A stretch of 64,000 bases of DNA from Acidobacteriota bacterium (lineage in GTDB: Bacteria; Acidobacteriota; Terriglobia; Terriglobales; Acidobacteriaceae). Below the pieces are notes generated by a model. The model worked only from the letters and a program-made list of their open reading frames with translations, did not search any database and was not told the origin of the DNA. Every line of letters starts with the position of its first letter. The stretch's first letter is position 1. A program made the translations under genes and the position numbers. Of this stretch, positions 17,491 to 27,073 are shown piece after piece. The stretch covers positions 27,911-91,910 of the forward strand of contig JAJZME010000071.1 of assembly GCA_021803035.1 (NCBI GenBank), read 5' to 3'.

Positions 17491-18093
17491 TTAGTGGCCG
17501 CGCCCGTGTCCATGCCCGTTGCCGTGGTCATGTCCGTTGCCGCGCCCGCGCCCGTTGCCGCGTCCCCTGCCACGGCCGTAGCCGTGTCCATTGCCATGCG
17601 GGTTTCCGCGCCCGTAGGCGCGTGGGTTACCGTGGTTCTGGTATTGGCCGTAGTGATGGCCGTTGTCACGGTGGTTGCGGTACTGGCCATAGTGGTTGCC
17701 ATTGTCATGCCGGTACTCGACCGCGCGGTAATCGCCGTGGAAGCGGCGTTCCCAGCCGCGATGTTCGGCCCAGTCAGGCCGCTCACCGCGGTAGGGCAGC
17801 ACTCCGCGGTAGCCGAACCGCGGATCGTAATAGCGATCTACGTAGCCGCGAAAGCCGTTGGGGCCGCCAAACCACGGACCGGCGCCGATGAAGACGCCGC
17901 TCTGAAACCACTGCGGGCCGTAATAGCCCAAGGGAGCGCAGTTATACGGCGCGTAGCCGAAGTAGCCGTAGGGGCAAACGGGCGGGGTGCCGATTTGAAC
18001 GTTGATGCTGACCTGAGCCTGTGCGCCGGGTGCGCCCGCAGCCACAAATATGGCGGCGATCGCCGCCAGAATAGCAACCCTGAGCCTTTTCAT
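17491..18093 (-). CDS. secreted Gly/His/Arg/Asn-rich protein
   Basis: 200 residues: a clean signal peptide (AQA cleavage), a Tyr/Pro/Gly/Phe-rich middle (GYFGYAPYNCAPLGYYGPQWFQ, YYDPRFGYRGVLPY), and from about residue 125 a low-complexity tail built of NHGQYRNHR-like and GRGRGNGHGHG-like repeats. Two Cys lie near residues 39 and 50. No enzyme family fits; His/Gly-rich tails can bind metals or nucleic acid, but that is inference. The ATG has AAGGAGGT upstream. It is convergent with recN. Confidence 0.8.
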   Translation of the reverse strand: MKRLRVAILAAIAAIFVAAGAPGAQAQVSINVQIGTPPVCPYGYFGYAPYNCAPLGYYGPQWFQSGVFIGAGPWFGGPNGFRGYVDRYYDPRFGYRGVLPYRGERPDWAEHRGWERRFHGDYRAVEYRHDNGNHYGQYRNHRDNGHHYGQYQNHGNPRAYGRGNPHGNGHGYGRGRGRGNGRGRGNGHDHGNGHGHGRGH

Positions 18094-18436
18094 CGTACCT
18101 CCTTGTTCTTTCAAGCGGGGCAGCCACCTATCTGTGCCACGAGCAATTCTCGCACGGCAAAACAGGGCGGCAGCGCCGTTCCTGCCAGGGACCAAGGGCA
18201 ATGCATCGTGCAACTTAAAGGGCGGGCTCTTTCGATATGGACCCGTTTCAATCCTGTTCCCTCTCAGATGAGGGACGATCTGCAAAGGATGTAGAAAATC
18301 GTACAGGGCGGCGCCGTATGCCGCAAGGGAGAAGACGCGTCTTCCGGGCCAAAAACAAGCCGCATGCGGTTCGCGTACACCGGATGCGGCTTCAGTCTGA
18401 TCCCTGATTTCAGATTTCTGCTCTTAGCGCGCTGCC
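18094..18436. other. intergenic region with pgk terminator
   Basis: 343 bases between pgk and the His/Gly-rich protein gene, both on the minus strand. It contains the pgk terminator at 18351-18392 and otherwise no supported gene. Confidence 0.55.
18351..18392 (-). terminator. intrinsic terminator of gap-pgk
   Basis: On the minus strand AAGCCGCAT and ATGCGGCTT pair, extended past one C:C mismatch by CGGT/ACCG, with TTGTTTTT immediately after. It lies 45 bases beyond the pgk stop, a standard rho-independent terminator. Confidence 0.8.
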
Positions 18437-19651
18437 TTACTTGTCGTTCAGCGCCTCAACGCCGGGCAGCTTCTTGCCTTCCAGAAACTCCAGGCTGGCG
18501 CCGCCGCCGGTAGAGATGTGCGTGATCTGGTCTGCTACGCCGGCCTGGTTGATGGCGCTGACCGAGTCGCCGCCGCCGATGATGGAGGTGGCTGACTTGT
18601 TGGCCGCCACCGCTTTGGCAATTGCGTTGGTGCCCACGGCGAAGCGCGGAAACTCGAAGACGCCGGCCGGGCCGTTCCACACGATGGTGCGCGCGCCCGC
18701 GACCACCTTTTCGATAGCCGCGACGGTTTTGGGACCGATGTCCAGGCCCTGCCAGTCGGCCGGGAAATCCTTCGAGCAATCCCATGGCTGCGTCCTGGCG
18801 TCGGGCGCAAAGTTGTCGGCCAGGATGTTATCCACAGGCAGCAGCAGTTCGACGCCTTTGGCTTTGGCCTTGGCCAGAGCCTCTCTGGCAACTTCGATCT
18901 TGTCTTCCTCGACCAGGGACTTGCCGGTGGCCACGCCGAGAGCGCGCTGGAAGGTATAAGCCATGCCGCCGACGATGACCAGCGTGTCCACCTTGTCCAG
19001 CAGGTTGTTGATCACGTCGATCTTGCCTGAGATCTTGGAGCCGCCGATGATCGCGACGAAAGGCTTTTCCGGCGATTCAAGCGCCTTGCCGAGGTAGGTG
19101 ATCTCCTTTTCCATCAGCAGGCCGGCAGCGGCGGGCTTGAGGAAGTGCGTAATGCCCTCGGTTGAAGCGTGGGCGCGATGGGCGCTGCCGAAGGCGTCAT
19201 TGACGTAGACCTCGGCTAGGGAAGCCAGCGCCTTGGAAAAGCCGGGGCCGTTGGCCTCTTCTTCGGCGTGGTAGCGCAGGTTTTCGAGCAGCAGCACCTG
19301 GCCCGATTCGAGCTGATGGGCCATCTCGCTGGCAATCTCGCCCACGCAGTCGGGTGAAAAGGCCACGTTCACGCTTCCGCTGAGCTGCTTGTCCAGCAGT
19401 TCGCGCAGCCGCGTGGCCACGGGACGCAGCGAGTACTTGGGATTGGGCTTGCCCTTGGGCCGGCCCAGGTGCGAAGCGAGGATGACTTTCGCCTTGCGCT
19501 GCAGGGCGTAGACGATGGTGGGCAGCGTGGCCACAATACGCGTGTCGTCGGTGATGGTCGAGCCGTCCTCGGTGAGCGGGACGTTGAAATCGACGCGGAT
19601 GAAGACCCGCTTGTTGGCCAGATCGATGTCGCGAATGGTGAGCTTGGGCAT
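18437..19651 (-). CDS. pgk: phosphoglycerate kinase
   Basis: 404 residues, full length. It transfers phosphate from 1,3-bisphosphoglycerate to ADP in the cytosol. Signature RVFIRVDFNVPL near residues 15-26, substrate-binding LRYHAEEE and SKISGKIDVI segments, the hinge ILADNFAPDA, and the nucleotide loop ending SIIGGGDSVSAINQAG with final STGGGASLEFLEG. It lies downstream of gap in the same direction with a 130-base gap containing an inverted-repeat element, so the two are probably one glycolytic operon. Confidence 0.97.
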   Translation of the reverse strand: MPKLTIRDIDLANKRVFIRVDFNVPLTEDGSTITDDTRIVATLPTIVYALQRKAKVILASHLGRPKGKPNPKYSLRPVATRLRELLDKQLSGSVNVAFSPDCVGEIASEMAHQLESGQVLLLENLRYHAEEEANGPGFSKALASLAEVYVNDAFGSAHRAHASTEGITHFLKPAAAGLLMEKEITYLGKALESPEKPFVAIIGGSKISGKIDVINNLLDKVDTLVIVGGMAYTFQRALGVATGKSLVEEDKIEVAREALAKAKAKGVELLLPVDNILADNFAPDARTQPWDCSKDFPADWQGLDIGPKTVAAIEKVVAGARTIVWNGPAGVFEFPRFAVGTNAIAKAVAANKSATSIIGGGDSVSAINQAGVADQITHISTGGGASLEFLEGKKLPGVEALNDK

Positions 19652-19689
19652 GGTGCCTGTGCCTTCCTTGAAGTCGGTGGTCAGGGATC

Positions 19690-19780
19690 AATGATTCAGT
19701 TCACAGTTCGCAGTTCACGGTGACCGGCCATGCTGGCATCCGGAGACTGCAAACTGCGAACCGGCAACGGTGAACTGCTT
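19690..19780. repeat. dispersed imperfect inverted-repeat element, copy 1
   Basis: Just past the gap stop codon, GTTCACAGTTCGCAGTTCACGG and AACTGCGAACCGGCAACGGTGAACTG-like arms can pair. The 12-mer AACTGCGAACCG at 19752-19763 recurs exactly at 36156-36167, and AGTTCACAGTTC (19698-19709) recurs with one change at 36082-36093. Both copies begin next to a stop codon. Confidence 0.5.
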
Positions 19781-19781
19781 T

Positions 19782-20786
<1,005 letters not shown>

Positions 20787-21056
20787 GTGTGGTTTCTCCT
20801 TCAAAAATCGATGAAGCTGAGCATAAGAATGAGTCGTTCGGAGGTCCTGATCACGTGCGGAGGGCAATTCCACCAAACCTTTCATCGTAACATTGGCAGC
20901 CGTGGTGGTTCAGCACTGCCCGGCTCCGGCGCACACAACCGTCTCCCGTCAGGATGCAGGCCGGAGCGCGCGACTGTATGTGACGAAGTGCACACGATTT
21001 GCAGCACTGCGCGGAATTGTGTTATTCGGGTATCACACGAAGGTGTAGAAAGCGGC

Positions 21057-21812
21057 ATGAGAAGACGCTCAAAACGCGCACCCAATCTTTCGGAATCCAC
21101 GGGCAAGATCGGCCAGCAACTCCCATCGAATCAACCGGCTCCACTGATGCCGTCGTACGTGGACGAGACGTCACCGGAGCGGCCTGCCGCGCATCGTCCG
21201 CAGGAAAGCCGGCCGTCGGCGCGCCCCTCCCAACATCCGCCCCAACCGCAGTGGAACGTGCCCGCCGGCGAAGGCCGCCTGGAGGTTGAAACGCAGCCGG
21301 AGACACCGACTGTTCCGGCTGCAGCCGCCGAGGGCGCGGAGCGCTCGCCGCAGGCTCCCAAAGGCTATGTGGTGCTGGCCATCGGGCTGCCGGGCTCGGG
21401 CAAGACCACCTGGTTCGGCCGCCGCGGAGTCTCGCCGCTCTCCAGCGACATGCTGCGCGGCATTCTCTTTGACGATGTCGAGGAGCAGCGCTATCAGGGG
21501 CTGGTCTTTTCCACGCTGCGCTCCATGCTGCGGGCGCGGCTCATCGCGCACATGCCCTGGAATTACGTGGACGCGACCAATCTTTCCGTCCACGAGCGCC
21601 GCCAGTGGATCAAGATGGCCAAGAGCTTTGGCTATGAAGTTCACGCCGTCTTTTTCGACGTGCCGCTGCAGGTCTGCCTGGAGCGCAACCGCCAGCGCGA
21701 CCGCTCGGTGAGCGAAGAGGTGATGCGCAAGATGGCTGAAAAGCTCAAGCCGCCAGTCTTTGAAGAGGGTTTTGCGAAGATCACGGTGGTGCGCGTGAAG
21801 GGCTCGAGTTAA
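21057..21812 (+). CDS. P-loop ATP-binding protein, polynucleotide-kinase-like
   Basis: 251 residues. The first ~105 are Pro/Gln/Ser-rich and probably disordered. The C-terminal ~145 form a small P-loop kinase: Walker A GLPGSGKTTW, then a downstream segment (NYVDATNLSVHERRQWIKMAKSFGYEVHAVFFDVPLQVCLERNRQR) typical of zeta-toxin/PNKP-like AAA kinases. The substrate is unknown. The start is uncertain: ATG 21057 is used, and an ATG at 21148 would trim part of the disordered N-terminus. Confidence 0.75.
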   Translation: MRRRSKRAPNLSESTGKIGQQLPSNQPAPLMPSYVDETSPERPAAHRPQESRPSARPSQHPPQPQWNVPAGEGRLEVETQPETPTVPAAAAEGAERSPQAPKGYVVLAIGLPGSGKTTWFGRRGVSPLSSDMLRGILFDDVEEQRYQGLVFSTLRSMLRARLIAHMPWNYVDATNLSVHERRQWIKMAKSFGYEVHAVFFDVPLQVCLERNRQRDRSVSEEVMRKMAEKLKPPVFEEGFAKITVVRVKGSS

Positions 21813-21891
21813 ATCGCCGAATTGCGATCATTACATTGCGGCTGTTGCCGCTGCGCCGATTTCTGGAATTCATTTTATAGGTGATCTGATT

Positions 21892-22419
21892 ATGAGCACT
21901 GCCCCTGCCGGTCAACCGTCCGTTGAACCCTGGATGCGCGGAACCCACGCCGACGTTCCCGCCGCCGGCCGCGCCGTGCTGCACGCCCTGGACCTAGCCC
22001 TGGAAGACCTGACCAAATGGACCCAGGGCATCACCGATGCTGAAATTCACTGCCAGCCGTTCGGATTGACTTCGGTGGCTCGCCATCTGCGGCACATCGC
22101 CCGTTCCACCGACCGCCTGCTGAGCTACGCGGAAGGCAAGCAGCTCAGCGAAGAGCAGCTCAAAGCCCTGCGCGCCGAGGAGAACGCCGGCGAGGAAACG
22201 CTGGCCGGGTTGCTGACCGAGGTCGAGGTCTCTTTTCGCAATGCCGTCGAGCGCGTGCGCGCGCTGGCCGCGGAGGATCTGGAAACCCCTCGCACCGTCG
22301 GGCGCAGGCAGTTGCCAACCACTATCGGCGGTGCGCTCATCCATGTGGCCGATCACATCCAGCGTCACGTCGGGCAGGTGGTGACCACGGCCAAGGTGCT
22401 TAAGGCCGTTCGCGGCTGA
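21892..22419 (+). CDS. DinB-family protein
   Basis: 175 residues forming a DinB/YfiT-type four-helix bundle. The metal-triad histidines are visible in SVARHLRHIARSTDR and in GGALIHVADHIQRHVGQV. Members are metal-binding proteins, some acting as thiol-dependent transferases. It lies 80 bases after the P-loop gene on the same strand. Confidence 0.85.
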   Translation: MSTAPAGQPSVEPWMRGTHADVPAAGRAVLHALDLALEDLTKWTQGITDAEIHCQPFGLTSVARHLRHIARSTDRLLSYAEGKQLSEEQLKALRAEENAGEETLAGLLTEVEVSFRNAVERVRALAAEDLETPRTVGRRQLPTTIGGALIHVADHIQRHVGQVVTTAKVLKAVRG

Positions 22420-22562
22420 CGGCTCTGTCTGCTCCGCCCGCGTTCGTGCAAGTTGATGAGCGTGGCTGAGCTGGAGCCGTTGCGCGCGCCGGTGCATCTC
22501 TGTTGTATGGCCTCTCAAAGTTGCGCCAGATACGGGGTAAGAAACGGAGTCCACCAGCGACC

Positions 22563-23906
22563 TTGAGCACGACCGACAAGACAAAGCCCGCCACAACACC
22601 CCAGGTTCGCGCAACACCCGATTCCGGCGGCCGCGGCGGCGTGTCGCATACCTGGCGCGCCCTGCGCCATCGCAACTTCAGGCTCTTCTTCGGCGGGCAA
22701 AGCATCTCGCTCATCGGCACGTGGATGACGCGCATCGCCATGGCGTGGCTGGTCTATCGCCTCACCCACTCGGCGCTGCTGCTGGGCATGGTCAGCTTCA
22801 TGGGGCAGTTTCCCACCTTTCTGCTGGCGCCGTTTGCCGGCGTGTGGGTGGACCGGCTGAACCGCAGAAAGGTCCTGGTCTGCACGCAGACGCTCTCCAT
22901 GATGCAGTCGCTGGCGCTGGCCGGGCTCACATTCTCCGGTCTCATCACCATCCCCTGGATTCTGGCGCTGGCCGCGGCGCAGGGCTTGATCAACGCCTTC
23001 GACATGCCGGGCCGCCAAGCCTTCATGGTGCAGATGGTGGAAGACCGCGGCGATCTGGGCAACGCCATCGCCATCAACTCGTCGATGGTGAACATGGCGC
23101 GCCTGGTCGGGCCTTCGCTGGCCGGCCTGGTTATCGCGGCCACCAGCGAAGGCTGGTGCTTTCTCATTGACGGCATCAGCTATCTGGCCGTTATAGCTTC
23201 TCTGCTGATGATGCGCATCCATGTCCGCACCCCCAAGCGCAAGGTCACGTCCACCTTCACGGAACTGAAGGAAGGCTGGACCTATGTTTCCAGCTTTCTG
23301 CCCATCCGCACCATCCTGATCCTGTTTGCCGTGGTCAGCCTGATGGGCATGCCGTTTGTGGTGCTGATGCCCATCTTTGCGGCCAAGGTGCTGGGCGGCG
23401 GGCCGCACACGCTCGGATTTCTGATGGGCGCCGTGGGCGTGGGCGCGCTGATCTCGGCCATCTCGCTGGCGGCGCGCAAGAACGTGCGCGGCCTCATCCG
23501 CATCATTCCCATTGCCGCGGCGGTGTTTGGCGCTGGCCTGATCGGATTCGGACTCTCGCACGCCTTCTGGCTCTCGATGGTGATGGCGTTTGTCGCCGGC
23601 ATGGGCATGATGCAGGGCATGGCGGCCAGCAACACCATCATTCAAACGCTGGTGACCGAAGACAAGCGCGGGCGCGTCATGAGCTACTACACCATGGCGT
23701 TTGTGGGCATGGCGCCGTTTGGCAGCCTGCTGGCCGGGGCCATGGCCAGCGCCATCGGCGCGCAGGTAACGGTGATCGTGAACGGATCGGTTGTGGTGCT
23801 GGGCGCGATCTGGTTCGCAACGCGGCTGCCGGCGGTGCGGCGCGTAGTCCGGCCCATCTACCGCGAGATGGGAATCCTGATGGCCGCCGAGGAGATCCAG
23901 TCCTGA
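22563..23906 (+). CDS. MFS transporter, enterobactin-exporter-like (MFS_3)
   Basis: About 447 residues with twelve predicted helices. Family landmarks are WRALRHRNFRLFFGGQSISLIGTWMTRIAMAWLVYRLT at the start, the loop WVDRLNRRKVLVCTQ, and RGRVMSYYTMAF between the halves. Substrate unknown; an exporter of siderophore or drug type is typical. The start is probably a TTG at 22563 (CGGAG eleven bases upstream). The stop codon lies inside a strong hairpin. Confidence 0.87.
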   Translation: MSTTDKTKPATTPQVRATPDSGGRGGVSHTWRALRHRNFRLFFGGQSISLIGTWMTRIAMAWLVYRLTHSALLLGMVSFMGQFPTFLLAPFAGVWVDRLNRRKVLVCTQTLSMMQSLALAGLTFSGLITIPWILALAAAQGLINAFDMPGRQAFMVQMVEDRGDLGNAIAINSSMVNMARLVGPSLAGLVIAATSEGWCFLIDGISYLAVIASLLMMRIHVRTPKRKVTSTFTELKEGWTYVSSFLPIRTILILFAVVSLMGMPFVVLMPIFAAKVLGGGPHTLGFLMGAVGVGALISAISLAARKNVRGLIRIIPIAAAVFGAGLIGFGLSHAFWLSMVMAFVAGMGMMQGMAASNTIIQTLVTEDKRGRVMSYYTMAFVGMAPFGSLLAGAMASAIGAQVTVIVNGSVVVLGAIWFATRLPAVRRVVRPIYREMGILMAAEEIQS

Positions 23907-23944
23907 ACCAGCAGGCGCAGAGGTCCGCGCCTGCTGGTTCAGGA
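23901..23944. terminator. 18-bp hairpin spanning the MFS stop codon
   Basis: A perfect 18-bp stem (left arm 23901-23918, right arm 23927-23944, 8-base loop) overlaps the stop codon of the MFS gene and lies 10 bases before the end of the convergent isomerase-like gene. It has no T-run, so it may act as a shared transcript end, an RNA-stability element or a dispersed repeat. Confidence 0.55.
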
Positions 23945-23954
23945 CAACATGGGA

Positions 23955-25640
23955 CTATCGGCTTCGTGCCACTTCCGCCGCGGCCGGCTGAATGCTGCCC
24001 GCGCCCTGGGTCACGCCGCAGAGGTGAACGTGGACGCCCAGCTCCGCGAACATGGCCGCTTTGGTGGCCAGCGCCTTGTCGGCCATCTCCGCGCTGGGCG
24101 CGTAGGCCACATTCACGTGGTTGGCGCGATGCCGGGCCATCATCTGGTTCTGGCTTACGCCGTGCAGTACGGCATGAACGATGGGCCACTGCACCGTGGT
24201 TTCACGCCAGCGGCGCTCTGTTTCCGCGGCTGGCAGCGAGACCACCGAGCCGCGCCCCATGTCGACGTGCAGCGCGCCGCCCTCCACAAAGACGCGGCTC
24301 CAGACGATCTCGCCCGGCTTGCCTACGCCCTTCAGCGATCCGCCGCCCAGCGGGAAGTACATGGCCGGCTGCCGTTCGCTGCGCGCGCCGGCGTAGCCGT
24401 TGACAAAGTGATTGGCCGGCGCCGCGCCTGAAATCTGCAGCAGCCAGACAAAGCCGTCCACGCCGTCGCCCTTGTAATGCTCGCCCCAGCGCACGTCGTG
24501 CAGCGTGGTGGAGGGATCGAGCCCCAGCGCATTCCAGCAGCGGTTGGTCACCAGCACATCCACGCCCGCGCACTCGTCCACTTCGTTGAAGTGCGGCAGC
24601 GGCGCGCCGGGATAAAGCTCCTGGTTGGTGCCTTCGGCACACACCGCAGGCCGGTCGGAGTTGTTCAGCATGCCCTCGGCCAGATCGGAGGCCGGCACCA
24701 TGTCCTTGAGCCCCTGCTGATATTGAATGCCGATGGTGTCGCAGCCAAACTCGGCGGCAATGCGCACGGCGGCGATGTACATCTTGCACTGGCCGAGGAC
24801 CTGATCGAGGGTGAGCTCGGTAGCCGGATCCTTGCCGAAATCGAACTGCACGCCCCTGGCCACCAGCCAGTCATAAACAGCCTTGGCTTCCGCGTCGGCT
24901 ACGGTGCGCATTTTGGCTACCAGCGCCGACTGGCTGAGCCGCTCCTTGAAGATGCCCGCGGGGTTCAGCAACTCGTCGTCGATGATGGCGTTGTACATGC
25001 CCATGCAGCCCTCGTCGAAGATGCCGACGATGGCCTTGCGGTGCTTAAGCTCGCTCGCCAGCCTGGCGCCCAGCGCCGCGCTTCCGGTCGGCAGCTTGCT
25101 CTTGTCGAGCGCGCGCACGTGGGAGAGGTCGTGCGTGATTTTTCCGTCGCGCAGCCATTCGTCCAGCCCGCGCAGAAAATACTCGTCGGTAAAGTCCTTG
25201 CTCCAGATGGAGGAAAATTCCTTGCCGGCCTTGATCAGCGAGCCGTTCAGGTTGAGCAGGCCGACCAGCCCGGGCCATTGGCCGGACCAGTTGGCCGCGG
25301 TCAGGATCGGTCCCCGATGGCTGCGCAGGCCGGGCAGCACGTGGTGGCTGTACTGCCATGCCGCCGTCGCAAACACCAGCCGGGCTTCGGGATGAATATG
25401 CATGAAGACGTCCATGCCTTGGCGCTGCGACGAAATAAAGCCGTGCTTCAATTTCTCGTCATACGGATGGGCGCGGACCAGTTTGTAGCCCTTGCGGGCA
25501 AAGGCCGCGGTCAATTTTTCTTCCATGTCGCGCTGGGCCGGCCAGCACACCTGGTTGGCCGAAAGGCGCAAATCCCCGCTGGTGACGAGCAGGACTTCGT
25601 TGTCCGCCGGCTTGCCCGCCCGATCGTGTTGCTCTGCCAT
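23955..25640 (-). CDS. L-fucose/L-arabinose isomerase-family protein
   Basis: 561 residues. The fold and length match the FucI/AraA-type aldose-ketose isomerase family, with IVGIFDEGCMGMYNAIIDDELLN and FNEVDECAGVDVLVTNR carrying acidic residues that would bind Mn. Substrate not determined; these bacterial members are often listed only as fucose isomerase-like. The ATG follows GGAG at 11 bases. It lies 125 bases below the glutamate dehydrogenase gene, so it may or may not belong to that operon. Confidence 0.75.
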   Translation of the reverse strand: MAEQHDRAGKPADNEVLLVTSGDLRLSANQVCWPAQRDMEEKLTAAFARKGYKLVRAHPYDEKLKHGFISSQRQGMDVFMHIHPEARLVFATAAWQYSHHVLPGLRSHRGPILTAANWSGQWPGLVGLLNLNGSLIKAGKEFSSIWSKDFTDEYFLRGLDEWLRDGKITHDLSHVRALDKSKLPTGSAALGARLASELKHRKAIVGIFDEGCMGMYNAIIDDELLNPAGIFKERLSQSALVAKMRTVADAEAKAVYDWLVARGVQFDFGKDPATELTLDQVLGQCKMYIAAVRIAAEFGCDTIGIQYQQGLKDMVPASDLAEGMLNNSDRPAVCAEGTNQELYPGAPLPHFNEVDECAGVDVLVTNRCWNALGLDPSTTLHDVRWGEHYKGDGVDGFVWLLQISGAAPANHFVNGYAGARSERQPAMYFPLGGGSLKGVGKPGEIVWSRVFVEGGALHVDMGRGSVVSLPAAETERRWRETTVQWPIVHAVLHGVSQNQMMARHRANHVNVAYAPSAEMADKALATKAAMFAELGVHVHLCGVTQGAGSIQPAAAEVARSR

Positions 25641-25764
25641 ATTCAATGAACTCCGCGTAAACGTATTCGCTTCCGTCAAAGGAAAATACTACACCTTTAG
25701 CGCTTTCGCTGCCGGGGCTGAGCGGCTGCGCGATGCGCAACTTCCGGTGCGATTCTTCCGGGTT

Positions 25765-27024
25765 CTACGGATAAACGCCGCGCAGCTTCACGGCCTCGGC
25801 CACGCGGCCGATTCCCAGCATATTGGCGGCCAGGCGCATGGGCACTTTCCGGTCCAGGTGAATCTTCAGCACATCGCGGAATGCTGTCTGCATCACCCGC
25901 TCCAGGCGGTTGTAAACGTCCTGCGCCTCCCAGAACAGATGCTGTTCGTCCTGCACCCACTCGAAGTAGGAGACCGTTACGCCGCCGGCGTTGCACAGGA
26001 TATCGGGTATGACAAAAGTCTCGTTGCCGTTCAGGATGCGGTCTGCCGCCGGTGTCAGCGGCCCATTTGCCGCCTCGGCGATGATGCGCGCATGCACGCC
26101 CGGCGCGTTCGCGCTATCGATGGCACTTTCAAGCGCCGCGGGCACCAGAATGTCGCACTTGAGCGTCAGCAGCTCGGCCGGATCCATCGCTTCCGCTTCG
26201 GGGAAGCCCGCCACGCGGCCAGTGAGCGTCTTCAAATGGATCAGCTCGGGAATGTTCAGGCCCTTGCTGTTGTATACGCACCCCGTTGAGTCGCTCACCG
26301 CGACCACCCTGGCTCCGGCTTCATGCAGCAACTGCGCCGCCACCGAACCGGCGTTCCCAAATCCCTGCACCGCGACCGCCGCGCCTGGCAGTTGCATTTT
26401 GAGGTGCTCGCAGGCGCATGTGATGGTGTAGAAGACGCCGCGTCCCGTGGCTTCGCTGCGTCCCAGCGAGCCGCCCAGGCTGAGGGGCTTGCCGGTTACC
26501 ACGCCGGGAATTGGATAGCCCTTGGTCATGCTGTAGGTGTCCATGATCCACGCCATGGTCTGGGCGTTGGTGTAGACGTCGGGCGCGGGAATGTCCTGTT
26601 CCGGCCCGATGATGGGCAGAATGGCGCTGGTGTAGCGGCGCGTCATCCGCTCCAGTTCGCCCGCCGACATGTGCTTGGGGTCGCAGGTCACTCCGCCCTT
26701 GGCGCCGCCGAAGGGAATGTTCACGACCGCGCACTTCCAGGTCATCCACGTGGCCAGGGCCTTGACTTCGTCCAGCGTCACCTGCGGGTGATAGCGTATG
26801 CCGCCCTTGGCCGGCCCGCGCACCGAGCTGTGCTGCACGCGGTAGCCTTCAAAGCGGTGAAGCCGGCCGTCGTCCATGCGCACCGGCACGGTTACCGTCA
26901 ACATGCGCTCGGGATACTTGATCATCTCCCGTGTGTCTGAGTCCAGATCCAGCGCGTCGGCCGCTCGGTCGAAGTTTTCGAGGGCCACGTCATACACATT
27001 CTGCGTTGTTGCCGCTGTGAGCAT
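25765..27024 (-). CDS. glutamate dehydrogenase (Glu/Leu/Phe/Val family)
   Basis: 419 residues, the size of the NAD(P)-dependent hexameric enzyme. Substrate-binding PAKGGIRYHP, the catalytic-Lys motif NIPFGGAKGGVTCDP, the NAD fold AVAVQGFGNAGSVAAQLL, and NAGGVTVSYFEW near the C-terminus are all visible. It interconverts glutamate and 2-oxoglutarate. It is last in the operon with IlvE and the oxoacid ferredoxin oxidoreductase, where it would regenerate the 2-oxoglutarate used by the aminotransferase. The ATG has GAGGAGGAG upstream. Confidence 0.94.
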   Translation of the reverse strand: MLTAATTQNVYDVALENFDRAADALDLDSDTREMIKYPERMLTVTVPVRMDDGRLHRFEGYRVQHSSVRGPAKGGIRYHPQVTLDEVKALATWMTWKCAVVNIPFGGAKGGVTCDPKHMSAGELERMTRRYTSAILPIIGPEQDIPAPDVYTNAQTMAWIMDTYSMTKGYPIPGVVTGKPLSLGGSLGRSEATGRGVFYTITCACEHLKMQLPGAAVAVQGFGNAGSVAAQLLHEAGARVVAVSDSTGCVYNSKGLNIPELIHLKTLTGRVAGFPEAEAMDPAELLTLKCDILVPAALESAIDSANAPGVHARIIAEAANGPLTPAADRILNGNETFVIPDILCNAGGVTVSYFEWVQDEQHLFWEAQDVYNRLERVMQTAFRDVLKIHLDRKVPMRLAANMLGIGRVAEAVKLRGVYP

Positions 27025-27073
27025 TCTGTCTCCTCCTCGAGTTGAACCAATCTGCCGCCCGCTTGCTTTCAGC

